Assembly: GCA_029260675.1 (NCBI GenBank)
Contig: JAJDCV010000370.1
Coordinates: forward strand, 1-7,143
DNA from: Phycisphaeraceae bacterium
GTDB lineage: Bacteria > Planctomycetota > Phycisphaerae > Phycisphaerales > Phycisphaeraceae
Direction of reading: 5' to 3'
Length of the DNA stretch: 7,143 nucleotides
The first letter of the stretch is position 1. Each line of letters begins with the position of its first letter. Positions 1 through 5,457 of the stretch are shown in pieces. The notes below the pieces were generated by a model. It was not told the DNA's origin. It worked only from the letters and a program-made list of their open reading frames with translations, and made no database searches. Position numbers and translations under genes: made by a program.

Positions 1-977
1 ATGTAGGCGTTGCCGTAGAAATAGGTGTTGATATACGGGATGCTGCTGAGCCGGTAGCCGAACCCCACCGCCTGGTTACGTGACATCCACGCGGCCCCCG
101 GCGCCACCGACAGGGCAACCATCAGCGTCGCCAGGACAAAAGTCTTGATCCGGAAGTCGGTCACCACCATCCAAAGCGCTACCGCGGGCCCCAACAGGAT
201 CGACACCGGCCGGACCAGCACGCTCAGGCCTATCATCAGCCCGCCGAACGTCGTGGAACCGATCCCCCGTGTCTCACGGTCGGCGACCGACCACAGCCCA
301 AGCAGGATCAGCAGCGTGAAGCACGTCTCGGTCAGCACCGCCGTCGGCGCCGTGATATCAGCCGGGTGCAACGCAACAACCGCCGCCGCGAACAGCGCCG
401 GCCCGGGCCGTTTCAGCAGGGCCCTGCCAATCCCATAAACCAACGCGACCGAAACCGCGCCGAACAGGCACTGCAGCAGCAGAAGCCCATTGATCCCAAG
501 CCCAAGCCACGCGGTCGCTCCCAGCAACGCCGGGTACCCGGGCGTACGCATGATCTCCGGCCGCAGCCCGTCGTTACCCACCGGCTCAACCTGACCAAAC
601 TCCATACGCAACTGATGCAACGGCTCGTGCACCACACCGGTCTCCGGGCCGCTGCGACCATACTCGCCCCGGTCCACCAGCGTCTCGCCCAACTCGACGT
701 AGCGGTACGAGTCGGGGTACATCGCGCGTTCATTGCCACCGTAGGGGCCCACAGCAAACAGCATCACACGCAACGCGATCGCGGCGAAGAAGATCAGCAG
801 GACATAAAACGCCTGCGACTCGTCGTACTCCGTGCGGAGCGGGGCGACGACCGGCTTGGTGTCCGCCTGCTCAATCACCCCGGCACCGAGTGGCACGGCG
901 GCTTGAGGCTTGGCGTCAGTCTTGGCGTCGTGCTCCACTACCGAATCGCTTGGCTTGGCGTTTGGAAGAAACCACAT
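1..977 (-). CDS. GT-C fold glycosyltransferase (family 39/ArnT-like membrane protein), C-terminus cut by window edge
   Basis: Translating the minus strand from ATG at 975-977 gives 325 residues without a stop up to the window edge, so the gene is partial. The first 50 residues are hydrophilic and rich in Ala, Pro and Lys. A first membrane segment follows at about 57-77, then a loop with PDSYRY (88-93), where GT-C enzymes carry their acidic catalytic or metal-binding residue, and the motif RTPGYPALLG (144-153) typical of this superfamily. Further hydrophobic segments lie at about 157-183, 193-208, 216-231, 245-272 and 279-296; TE (216-217), LVRP (254-257) and the Trp..RN pair (298-301) also fit. 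Family members use polyprenyl-phosphate sugars to glycosylate lipids, polysaccharides or proteins on the outer face of the inner membrane; the substrate here cannot be read. GGGAG (987-991), 9 nt before the ATG, supports the start. The family is fairly sure, the substrate unknown. Confidence 0.8.
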   Translation of the reverse strand, partial: MWFLPNAKPSDSVVEHDAKTDAKPQAAVPLGAGVIEQADTKPVVAPLRTEYDESQAFYVLLIFFAAIALRVMLFAVGPYGGNERAMYPDSYRYVELGETLVDRGEYGRSGPETGVVHEPLHQLRMEFGQVEPVGNDGLRPEIMRTPGYPALLGATAWLGLGINGLLLLQCLFGAVSVALVYGIGRALLKRPGPALFAAAVVALHPADITAPTAVLTETCFTLLILLGLWSVADRETRGIGSTTFGGLMIGLSVLVRPVSILLGPAVALWMVVTDFRIKTFVLATLMVALSVAPGAAWMSRNQAVGFGYRLSSIPYINTYFYGNAY

Positions 978-1008
978 GGTCGTCAACTCCCGAGAGTCTC
1001 AGGGCTCG

Positions 1009-1023
1009 GCACGGAACCCGTGC
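1009..1023. repeat. Perfect inverted repeat in the leader of the glycosyltransferase gene
   Basis: GCACGG (1009-1014) and CCGTGC (1018-1023) are perfect complementary arms around a 3-nt spacer. The element lies 32 bp upstream of the glycosyltransferase start codon, just beyond its ribosome binding site, and no other gene covers it. It could be an operator or an mRNA leader hairpin. The rest of 978-1238 holds no open reading frame I trust and no convincing promoter pair for the minus-strand gene. Confidence 0.4.
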
Positions 1024-1238
1024 AAACAGTACAACCCGTTTGATCGTCATCGTCGGCTCGACCGGCAGACTTAAACACCCGCCGTGCCACGAGGGGCCCG
1101 TCCCATAACGGCCCTTGTGATCAATCGTCGGATATAACCCGCCGCGGACTCACACCACGTTGTGAAATCAGGCGGCCTGCCTGTGAAACCCTGCCGCTTG
1201 TGACAACTGGGAGGGTTCCCAATGCCCGGCGGACACCT

Positions 1239-2375
1239 TCAGGCCATCGACGCGCGGTAGGTGTGCAACTCCAACACGCTCAAGAGATAAGCCAGCGTCG
1301 ATTCAGCCCCCTGATTGCGGTTGACCCCGTCACGCTCCAGCCCGTCCATACAGCCGCCGGTCTGAGGTGCATACAGCACCGCCCCCAGATCGTTGCCGCC
1401 GGTGAACCACTGGAAGCAACGCCACGCCTCGTTGGCCCACTTGGGATCACCACTAACCGTTGCCGCGGTCAGGCAGGCGTGGACCAGCGCGTGGGCTTCC
1501 AACGGCTGCTGATCGAAGCCGGCCTTCTCCCCACCGCGCGGCAGCCAGCCGGCGTTGCCGATGATACTCAGGTGCCCCCCCGGTGCCCGCTGCACGTCCA
1601 GCAGCCAGCCCAGCGATCTAAGCCCCTGCTCAACCATGTCATCACGCCCCATCGACCTGCCCCCGACCAGCAGCGCGTGGCAGAGCTTGGCGTTGTCGTA
1701 TATCACCAGATCTTCGCACCAGGGCCAATCGTCCGAAGCGTGTTCCGTGAACGCCGAAAACAGCTCCGAGGTATAGCGGTCGCGCAGGGCGTCCGCCCGG
1801 GGACTGTCCGAGGGACTATCCGGATGGTGGTCGGGGTATCGCTTGAGGTAGTGTTCCAGCCCCAGGACGGCGAACGCCCTGGACCGCAGATCGCAAAACC
1901 CGCTGACCCCCGGCAGGGCCTTATGGAACAACTCGCACGCAAGATCACGGATGTCTTCATCCGGCGCGTGGGACACCGCAAAACCCAGCGCCCAGATCGC
2001 TCTGCCCTGGCTGTCCGGGCTCCCGACCGCCTCCAACCAACGCCGGTCGTACGACATGAAGTTGCGGAACGTGCCGGTTGATTCGTTGTAGGCGTAGAGC
2101 AGAAACATCAGGTAGCGGTGAAGCGGCACGCCCGAAGATTCTTGCCCAGTTAAACGGCCAAGAAGCAGAGCCGCGATCAGGGCCCGGGCATTGTCATCAA
2201 TGCAGTACCCGTGCCGGGGGTCCGGAACCGAATACAGCGCGTGCTGAAACATCCCCGTGCAATCCGTCATCTTCAATAGATGCCGGACATCGGCCTGCGG
2301 GATCGAACCCCACCGATCCGGCTTTCCTGGCACCAGGACGTCGTCCTTACCGGGGCTATCCATGCAAGCCAACAT
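1239..2375 (-). CDS. Alpha/alpha-toroid (six-hairpin glycosidase-like) protein of unknown activity
   Basis: This is a soluble 378-residue protein with no signal peptide or membrane segment. Conserved-looking blocks in order are MTDCTGMFQHA (36-46), GYCIDDNARAL (56-66), SQGRAIWALG (122-131), WPWCEDLVIYDNA (217-229), GHLSIIGNAGW (267-277), FDQQPLEA (287-294) and VNRNQGAEST (351-360). Spaced helical repeats with aromatic and acidic clusters resemble the (alpha/alpha)6 barrel of six-hairpin glycosidases. From memory, relatives are often encoded beside, or fused behind, family 4 glycosyltransferases, and near GH130 phosphorylases; neither is visible here, so the function stays open. Start choice: ATG at 2373-2375 has GGGGA 8 nt upstream. 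A GTG at 2403-2405 would add 10 residues but has no Shine-Dalgarno sequence, and ATG at 2361-2363 has none either. A minus-strand glycosyltransferase lies 261 bp downstream, with no strong terminator between, so cotranscription is possible. Confidence 0.75.
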   Translation of the reverse strand: MLACMDSPGKDDVLVPGKPDRWGSIPQADVRHLLKMTDCTGMFQHALYSVPDPRHGYCIDDNARALIAALLLGRLTGQESSGVPLHRYLMFLLYAYNESTGTFRNFMSYDRRWLEAVGSPDSQGRAIWALGFAVSHAPDEDIRDLACELFHKALPGVSGFCDLRSRAFAVLGLEHYLKRYPDHHPDSPSDSPRADALRDRYTSELFSAFTEHASDDWPWCEDLVIYDNAKLCHALLVGGRSMGRDDMVEQGLRSLGWLLDVQRAPGGHLSIIGNAGWLPRGGEKAGFDQQPLEAHALVHACLTAATVSGDPKWANEAWRCFQWFTGGNDLGAVLYAPQTGGCMDGLERDGVNRNQGAESTLAYLLSVLELHTYRASMA

Positions 2376-2493
2376 CGGTTGAATCCCCAGGCCACGGACA
2401 GTCACACGGCTGTCATGCCATCAGAACCGGGTCCAGCATGATTCGGTAAGCCTCCGGGGCCTCACAGAGACTTGTAGGAGCTGATGTACCACA

Positions 2494-2516
2494 TTTACAC
2501 GTAAATTATGTAATTT
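2494..2516. repeat. Two overlapping palindromes in the AT-rich core
   Basis: TTTAC (2494-2498) and GTAAA (2501-2505) form one inverted repeat with a 2-nt centre. AAATTA (2503-2508) and TAATTT (2511-2516) form a second, sharing three bases with the first. Such paired AT-rich dyads are typical of operator sites for dimeric regulators or of nucleoid-protein binding. They lie about 32 bp downstream of the proposed minus-strand -10 box. No specific regulator can be named. Confidence 0.35.
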
Positions 2517-2547
2517 GAGGCCGCTAATTTATTTTACTCGTAATATC

Positions 2548-2576
2548 TTTATATATATATTCTTACGATCATTCAA
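2548..2576 (-). promoter_or_regulatory. Candidate sigma-70-type promoter for the toroid gene
   Basis: On the minus strand, TTGAAT (2571-2576, 4 of 6 to TTGACA) is followed after 17 bp by TATAAA (2548-2553, 5 of 6 to TATAAT). The predicted start near 2541 would give a leader of about 165 nt before the ATG at 2375, containing the overlapping palindromes. Because the region is AT-rich, chance matches are likely, so confidence is modest. Confidence 0.35.
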
Positions 2577-2597
2577 ACGTCCAGTCATCGCACGTGA

Positions 2598-2613
2598 CAG
2601 ATCGATTGATCTG
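2598..2613. repeat. Palindrome upstream of the PEP-CTERM gene promoter
   Basis: CAGATC (2598-2603) and GATCTG (2608-2613) are perfect 6-bp arms around GATT. The site lies 80 bp upstream of the -35 box of the plus-strand promoter and 22 bp upstream of the candidate minus-strand -35 box. It could be an operator; it carries no T-tract, so it is not a terminator. Confidence 0.35.
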
Positions 2614-2692
2614 ACATCGCAATACCCCATATCTCCCAATCCGCAGTAGAAAAGCCGAAATATCGAGTTTTTTTGAATCCCAAGACAAATCA

Positions 2693-2720
2693 TTGACAAC
2701 CGAACCCTTTGTTATATAAT
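2693..2720 (+). promoter_or_regulatory. Strong sigma-70-type promoter of the PEP-CTERM gene
   Basis: TTGACA (2693-2698) and TATAAT (2715-2720) are both perfect consensus hexamers, separated by 16 bp. Transcription should start near 2727, giving a leader of about 96 nt before the ATG at 2823. Two exact hexamers at near-optimal spacing, in the correct place and orientation, make this the best-supported promoter in the window and suggest high basal expression, unless repressed. Confidence 0.85.
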
Positions 2721-2725
2721 CAGGT

Positions 2726-2760
2726 TGCGTCATGTCGGCACAATGTAACTGCCGGACGCA
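2726..2760 (+). promoter_or_regulatory. 5' leader hairpin at the predicted mRNA start
   Basis: TGCGTC (2726-2731) pairs with GACGCA (2755-2760), and directly inside it CGGCA (2736-2740) pairs with TGCCG (2750-2754), with a 4-nt bulge on the 5' side and a 9-nt loop. All 11 pairs are Watson-Crick. The stem begins within a base or two of the predicted transcription start, the position where hairpins protect transcripts from 5'-end-dependent decay; a regulatory role is equally possible. There is no U-tract after it, so it is not an attenuator. Confidence 0.55.
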
Positions 2761-2805
2761 GGGGCAGACGGAACTTTTTCCAGCTTCACAACACACCCAT
2801 CTTGT

Positions 2806-2813
2806 AAGGGAGG
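2806..2813 (+). promoter_or_regulatory. Ribosome binding site of the PEP-CTERM gene
   Basis: AAGGGAGG at 2806-2813 is a strong Shine-Dalgarno sequence ending 9 nt before the ATG at 2823. It fixes that start, which also yields an intact signal peptide. Confidence 0.85.
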
Positions 2814-2822
2814 ATTCTGACC

Positions 2823-3944
2823 ATGCGAAAGTTTGCACTTGGACTTGGATGCGCAGCTCTGCTGGGCATAGCCAGCCCGTCGTTTGCGGTCATTGGCGTC
2901 ATCGTCAACGAAGACTTCGAGAGCTATGCCAACACCGCGGCCATGTCCGCCGTCTGGGCCGGGTTCGACGGCGTGCTCGCCAATGAAATCGACGATGACT
3001 TTGACCTGGTCCCAGAAGTCACAGGCATCGGGAACTTCGCGTTCCACCCCGGCGGCAGCATCAACACACTCGACCTGGCCTCGCCGATCTTCGCGACCAA
3101 CGACGAATGGATCCAACTCACCGTCGATATCTACGACAACGACCTCTCAATCGACCCCTTCTTCCCGGAGAGCAACGAGAACAAGCGGATGGGCGTGGGT
3201 CTGCGCTCCACCGCGCCGGCCAACATCGTCGAACTAGGCATGTGGAACAACCCTTTTGGGGCGCACCACTCCTTCCGTGGGACTCTGTTCCAATCGATCA
3301 ACGGCACGCCGAACCCCAACTGGCAGGGCTTCGACATGGGCGTTGTGGATAGAGACGTGAACGGCGATACGATCATTTTAGACTTTGATAATAATGGAAA
3401 CGGTGTTATTGACCCTTGGGAAGTTGAAGTCGATGCTCCTGTTAACATCTTCTCGGGTGCCAAGTGGTACACGTACCGTGCCACCATCAAGCCTGAAGCG
3501 GTCCTCTACGAAATCGATGTCGATCAGGACGGCACCTTTGACTTCTCGGCCGAACATATCGATATGCCGGCCACGGTTGATGGTTTCAACCAGCTCCGCT
3601 TCGGCAGCCCCTCGGGTGTGAGCTCCAGCGGCGGCGTCACCTTCGACAACATCGTCCTGGAGATCATCGCCGCGGTGAACCCCATCGTCGGCGACCTCAA
3701 CTCCGACGGGTTCGTCGGCATCGACGACCTGAACATCGTCCTGGGCAACTGGAACCTGACCGTGCCCCCGGGCGACCCCTTGGCCGACCCTTCCGGTGAC
3801 GGGTTCGTCGGGATCGACGACCTGAACCAGGTCCTGGGCAACTGGAACGCCGGGACACCTCCGGCCGCCAGCGCCGTACCTGAACCGGCCACACTGGCCC
3901 TGCTGGGCCTGGGCGGCGTCGCGATGCTTAGGCGTCGGCGCTGA
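2823..3944 (+). CDS. Exported PEP-CTERM protein with dockerin-like calcium repeats
   Basis: This is a 373-residue exported protein. A signal peptide covers 1-22 (MRKF, hydrophobic core, SFA cleavage site). The body (about 23-285) opens with NEDFESY and closes with GGVTFDNIVLEI, the pattern of jelly-roll, lectin-like domains in surface proteins. It contains an EF-hand-like loop, DNNGNGVIDPWE (189-200), and DVDQDGTFD (232-240). Residues 290-341 form a dockerin-type pair of calcium loops: D291, N293, D295, D302 and D322, S324, D326, D333, each followed by LN..LGNWN. The tail (352-373) is a PEP-CTERM signal: VPEP, a hydrophobic stretch, then LRRRR. Such tails are recognised by exosortase in the membrane, with removal of the tail and surface or matrix delivery. 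It has its own promoter and terminator, so it appears monocistronic; no exosortase or cohesin gene is nearby. The ligand of the body domain is unknown. Confidence 0.88.
   Translation: MRKFALGLGCAALLGIASPSFAVIGVIVNEDFESYANTAAMSAVWAGFDGVLANEIDDDFDLVPEVTGIGNFAFHPGGSINTLDLASPIFATNDEWIQLTVDIYDNDLSIDPFFPESNENKRMGVGLRSTAPANIVELGMWNNPFGAHHSFRGTLFQSINGTPNPNWQGFDMGVVDRDVNGDTIILDFDNNGNGVIDPWEVEVDAPVNIFSGAKWYTYRATIKPEAVLYEIDVDQDGTFDFSAEHIDMPATVDGFNQLRFGSPSGVSSSGGVTFDNIVLEIIAAVNPIVGDLNSDGFVGIDDLNIVLGNWNLTVPPGDPLADPSGDGFVGIDDLNQVLGNWNAGTPPAASAVPEPATLALLGLGGVAMLRRRR
3705..3848 (+). repeat. Tandem direct repeat encoding the two dockerin-like motifs
   Basis: The 51-nt units at 3705-3755 and 3798-3848 differ at only 4 positions and are offset by 93 nt (31 codons). 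Both encode DGFVGIDDLN followed by VLGNWN. The linker between them is not repeated. Near-identity at the DNA level, including third codon positions, points to recent duplication or gene conversion rather than protein-level conservation alone. Confidence 0.8.
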
Positions 3945-3964
3945 CCTGAATACCTTGTACTGTT

Positions 3965-4021
3965 TGGCGTAAACGAGTTGTAACGGTCTCGGATACGCCA
4001 TGACAACCGCTCGTGTTGTCA
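3965..4021 (+). other. Two adjacent hairpins in the 3' untranslated region of the PEP-CTERM gene
   Basis: TGGCGTA (3965-3971) pairs perfectly with TACGCCA (3994-4000). Inside it, across an AA/GA internal loop, CGAG (3974-3977) pairs with CTCG (3988-3991) around a 10-nt loop. With no gap, TGACAAC (4001-4007) pairs with GTTGTCA (4015-4021) around a 7-nt loop. The terminator stem starts 11 nt later. These stems could block 3' exonucleases or mark a 3'-derived small RNA. GTTGT in the first structure (3977-3981) could also pair with ACAAC (4003-4007), so alternative folds are possible. Confidence 0.5.
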
Positions 4022-4031
4022 AACACTGAAA

Positions 4032-4065
4032 CCGGACGCCGCTCCCACGGCGTCCGGATTTTTTT
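4032..4065 (+). terminator. Intrinsic terminator of the PEP-CTERM gene
   Basis: CCGGACGCC (4032-4040) and GGCGTCCGG (4049-4057) form a perfect 9-bp GC-rich stem with an 8-nt loop, followed one base later by seven T (4059-4065). It lies 87 nt after the stop codon on the same strand and ends the transcript before the radical SAM gene. Confidence 0.92.
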
Positions 4066-4300
4066 GCGCACCGCCGGAGCGTATCAATATTCAACTTTAC
4101 CCGATCCCGGTTTAGCCGCCGCGACCACCCGGCGAACTCCCCGAAAAACCGCCCACGTTGATCCTGCTGGCGGCTCGTTACGGCCGCAGTAGATACGCAG
4201 ATGCCACCACCCAGCTTCAACACCCCACCATGCGACTGTCACCGCCCACCCCCGGCCCGCTATGATAGATCAGACAGACGGAACCAAGGCAGGTAGGCGT
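4066..4300. other. Intergenic region before the radical SAM gene
   Basis: This stretch has no reading frame I would call; the minus-strand frame across it runs through the terminator and the PEP-CTERM gene and is a shadow. The only control signal seen is TATGAT at 4261-4266 (5 of 6 to the -10 consensus), about 35 nt before the preferred start at 4301. No matching -35 box stands at normal spacing, so the promoter is tentative. Confidence 0.4.
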
Positions 4301-5206
4301 ATGGACCAGCAATCCCACCCGACAAAGACAAATCAAGGCCTCCCACCCGGCAGCGCCTTCGCCGATCACACCCGGCGGTGGGAGTCGTTCGCGTACGTGT
4401 ACCCCGTGGTCAGCCGACGCAGCCAAGGCCTGTCGATCGGGATCAACCTCAACCCGGACACGATCTGTAACTTCGACTGCGTGTACTGCCAGGTCGACAA
4501 GAAGATCAACCCCACGCCGACACCGGTCGACCTCGACCGGTTACGCAACGAGCTACACGCCATACTCGACGCCGCCACGACCGGCGAGCTATGGACACAC
4601 AAGCGGTTCGCCGGCATCGACCCGGCACTTAAACGCATCAACGACGTCGCGTTCTCAGGCGATGGTGAACCGACCACCGCGAAGAGCTTCCCACAAGCCG
4701 TCCAGATCGCTGTGGAATTAAAAAACGCCTTCGGGCTTCACGGCATCAAGATCGTGCTGATCACCAACGCCACCCAGCTTAACCGCCCATACGTCGAATC
4801 CGCGCTTCAGATCTTGGACCGCAACCAAGGCCAGGTCTGGGCGAAACTGGATGCGGGCACCGACAGCTACTACAAGAAGATTGACCGGTCGGCCGTGCCA
4901 TTAAAAACGATCCTCGACAACATCCTGGCTTGCGGTAAACACCGACCGATCGTGATCCAATCGATGTTTGCCAACCTGCACGGCGTGCCCGTCCCCGACG
5001 ACGAGTTTGATGCCTACACCGACCGGATCGCCGAATTGATCGGCGCGGGCTGCAGGATCGAGCTCGTCCAACTCTATACAATCGCCCGGCATCCCCTCGA
5101 GCCGTATGTGTCGGCGCTCACCGACGAAACGCTGTCACACATGTCGGGCCTCTTAAACGATCGAGTGCCGAGTCTGGCTGTGCAATGGTTCGGTGCGACA
5201 GGGTAA
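4301..5206 (+). CDS. Radical SAM protein (wyosine-synthesis-like, COG0731 type)
   Basis: This 301-residue protein is a radical SAM enzyme: a 4Fe-4S cluster bound by three cysteines cleaves S-adenosylmethionine to start radical chemistry. The cluster motif CNFDCVYC has Cys at 56, 60 and 63. FSGDGEPTT (118-126) matches the SAM-contacting GGE-type motif after strand 2, and KIVLITNAT (about 156-164) the next core strand. The block RRWESFAYVYPVVSRRSQGLS preceding INLNP is characteristic of a bacterial group annotated only as radical SAM protein, related to COG0731 (the TYW1-like fold). The reaction and substrate are not known to me. ATG at 4301 is preferred because AGGTAGG lies just upstream; ATG at 4262 would add 13 polar residues, has no Shine-Dalgarno sequence and overlaps a -10-like TATGAT. 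It is alone between two terminated units, converging on dnaK. Confidence 0.85.
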   Translation: MDQQSHPTKTNQGLPPGSAFADHTRRWESFAYVYPVVSRRSQGLSIGINLNPDTICNFDCVYCQVDKKINPTPTPVDLDRLRNELHAILDAATTGELWTHKRFAGIDPALKRINDVAFSGDGEPTTAKSFPQAVQIAVELKNAFGLHGIKIVLITNATQLNRPYVESALQILDRNQGQVWAKLDAGTDSYYKKIDRSAVPLKTILDNILACGKHRPIVIQSMFANLHGVPVPDDEFDAYTDRIAELIGAGCRIELVQLYTIARHPLEPYVSALTDETLSHMSGLLNDRVPSLAVQWFGATG

Positions 5207-5247
5207 TACGATTTCTACACATTTCACGAGCGGCCGCTTGACCCTCA

Positions 5248-5266
5248 TCCCCGGCTTTGCCGGGGG
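5248..5266. repeat. GC-rich hairpin between the convergent radical SAM and dnaK genes
   Basis: CCCCGGC (5249-5255) pairs with GCCGGGG (5259-5265) around a TTT loop, with a further T-G wobble outside. No T-tract follows on either strand, so this is not a standard intrinsic terminator. It sits 42 nt after the radical SAM stop codon and could end or stabilise that mRNA, or be a copy of a dispersed REP-like element. The rest of 5207-5395 shows only a 10-bp AGCGGCCGCT palindrome (5229-5238). Confidence 0.45.
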
Positions 5267-5395
5267 ATTGGCCCGTAATGGGCGCACGTCTTTATCACGA
5301 TCCATATAAGCCGGCATGAAATCCGACGGGTTCTCAACACATCCATTCGTACATAGACAACTGACGGCTGATCGCGCTGTTGCTTGCAAACCCAC

Positions 5396-5427
5396 AAAAA
5401 ACCCCGCGGTACTGGCCCGCGGGGTTT
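5396..5427 (-). terminator. Intrinsic terminator of dnaK
   Basis: On the minus strand, AAACCCCGCGG (5427-5417) pairs with CCGCGGGGTTT (5409-5399) around a 7-nt loop, and the 3' arm runs into six T (5401-5396). The stem is 11 bp, the inner 8 all G-C. It lies 30 nt after the dnaK stop codon. In the plus direction only three T follow, so it would terminate the radical SAM transcript weakly at best. Confidence 0.92.
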
Positions 5428-5457
5428 ACCCATCTTGGGGAAAGATAATTTGTGGGT

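Larger units (their letters stand above)
2406..2822. other. Divergent intergenic region with an AT-rich core
   Basis: This 417-bp stretch separates the minus-strand toroid gene from the plus-strand PEP-CTERM gene and should hold the control regions of both. The segment 2501-2570 has only 17 G/C of 70, including an (AT)n run at 2551-2560, against strongly GC-rich flanks. It contains two palindromic sites, a CACGTG hexamer at 2591-2596, and one promoter candidate on each strand, listed separately. The left end (2413-2499) can be read on the minus strand as a short coding tail, discussed under findings. Open frames longer than this look like shadows. Confidence 0.7.

Noticed and set aside
366..1043. 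Plus-strand frames at 145-438 and 366-1043, and the minus-strand frame at 413-757
   Set aside because: All overlap the glycosyltransferase, whose minus-strand translation has correctly placed membrane segments and family motifs. These are shadows.
1150..1165. CRP-like binding site
   Set aside because: The order is TCACA-N6-TGTGA, the reverse of the CRP consensus TGTGA-N6-TCACA, so it is not a CRP-type site.
1169..1183. Hairpin CAGGC-GGCCT-GCCTG considered as terminator of the toroid gene
   Set aside because: The stem is only 5 bp and the minus strand continues with ATTTCA rather than a T-tract, so termination there is unlikely.
1200..2081. A 293-codon plus-strand frame opposite the toroid gene
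   Set aside because: It is antisense to a protein with coherent conserved motifs, and its own translation is Gln/Arg/Pro-rich without domain features.
2732..2986. ATG-initiated frame in the PEP-CTERM leader overlapping the gene out of frame
   Set aside because: It has no Shine-Dalgarno sequence and its start lies inside the 5' leader hairpin. A translated upstream frame cannot be excluded, but nothing supports it.
3378..4223. A 281-codon minus-strand frame across the 3' half of the PEP-CTERM gene
   Set aside because: It runs through the PEP-CTERM coding region and through that gene's terminator and trailer hairpins. The translation is low-complexity and Arg/Gly/Val-rich, as expected of a shadow frame.
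5248..5266. GC-rich hairpin considered as an intrinsic terminator of the radical SAM gene
   Set aside because: There is no T-run on either side, so it is listed as a hairpin of unknown role instead.
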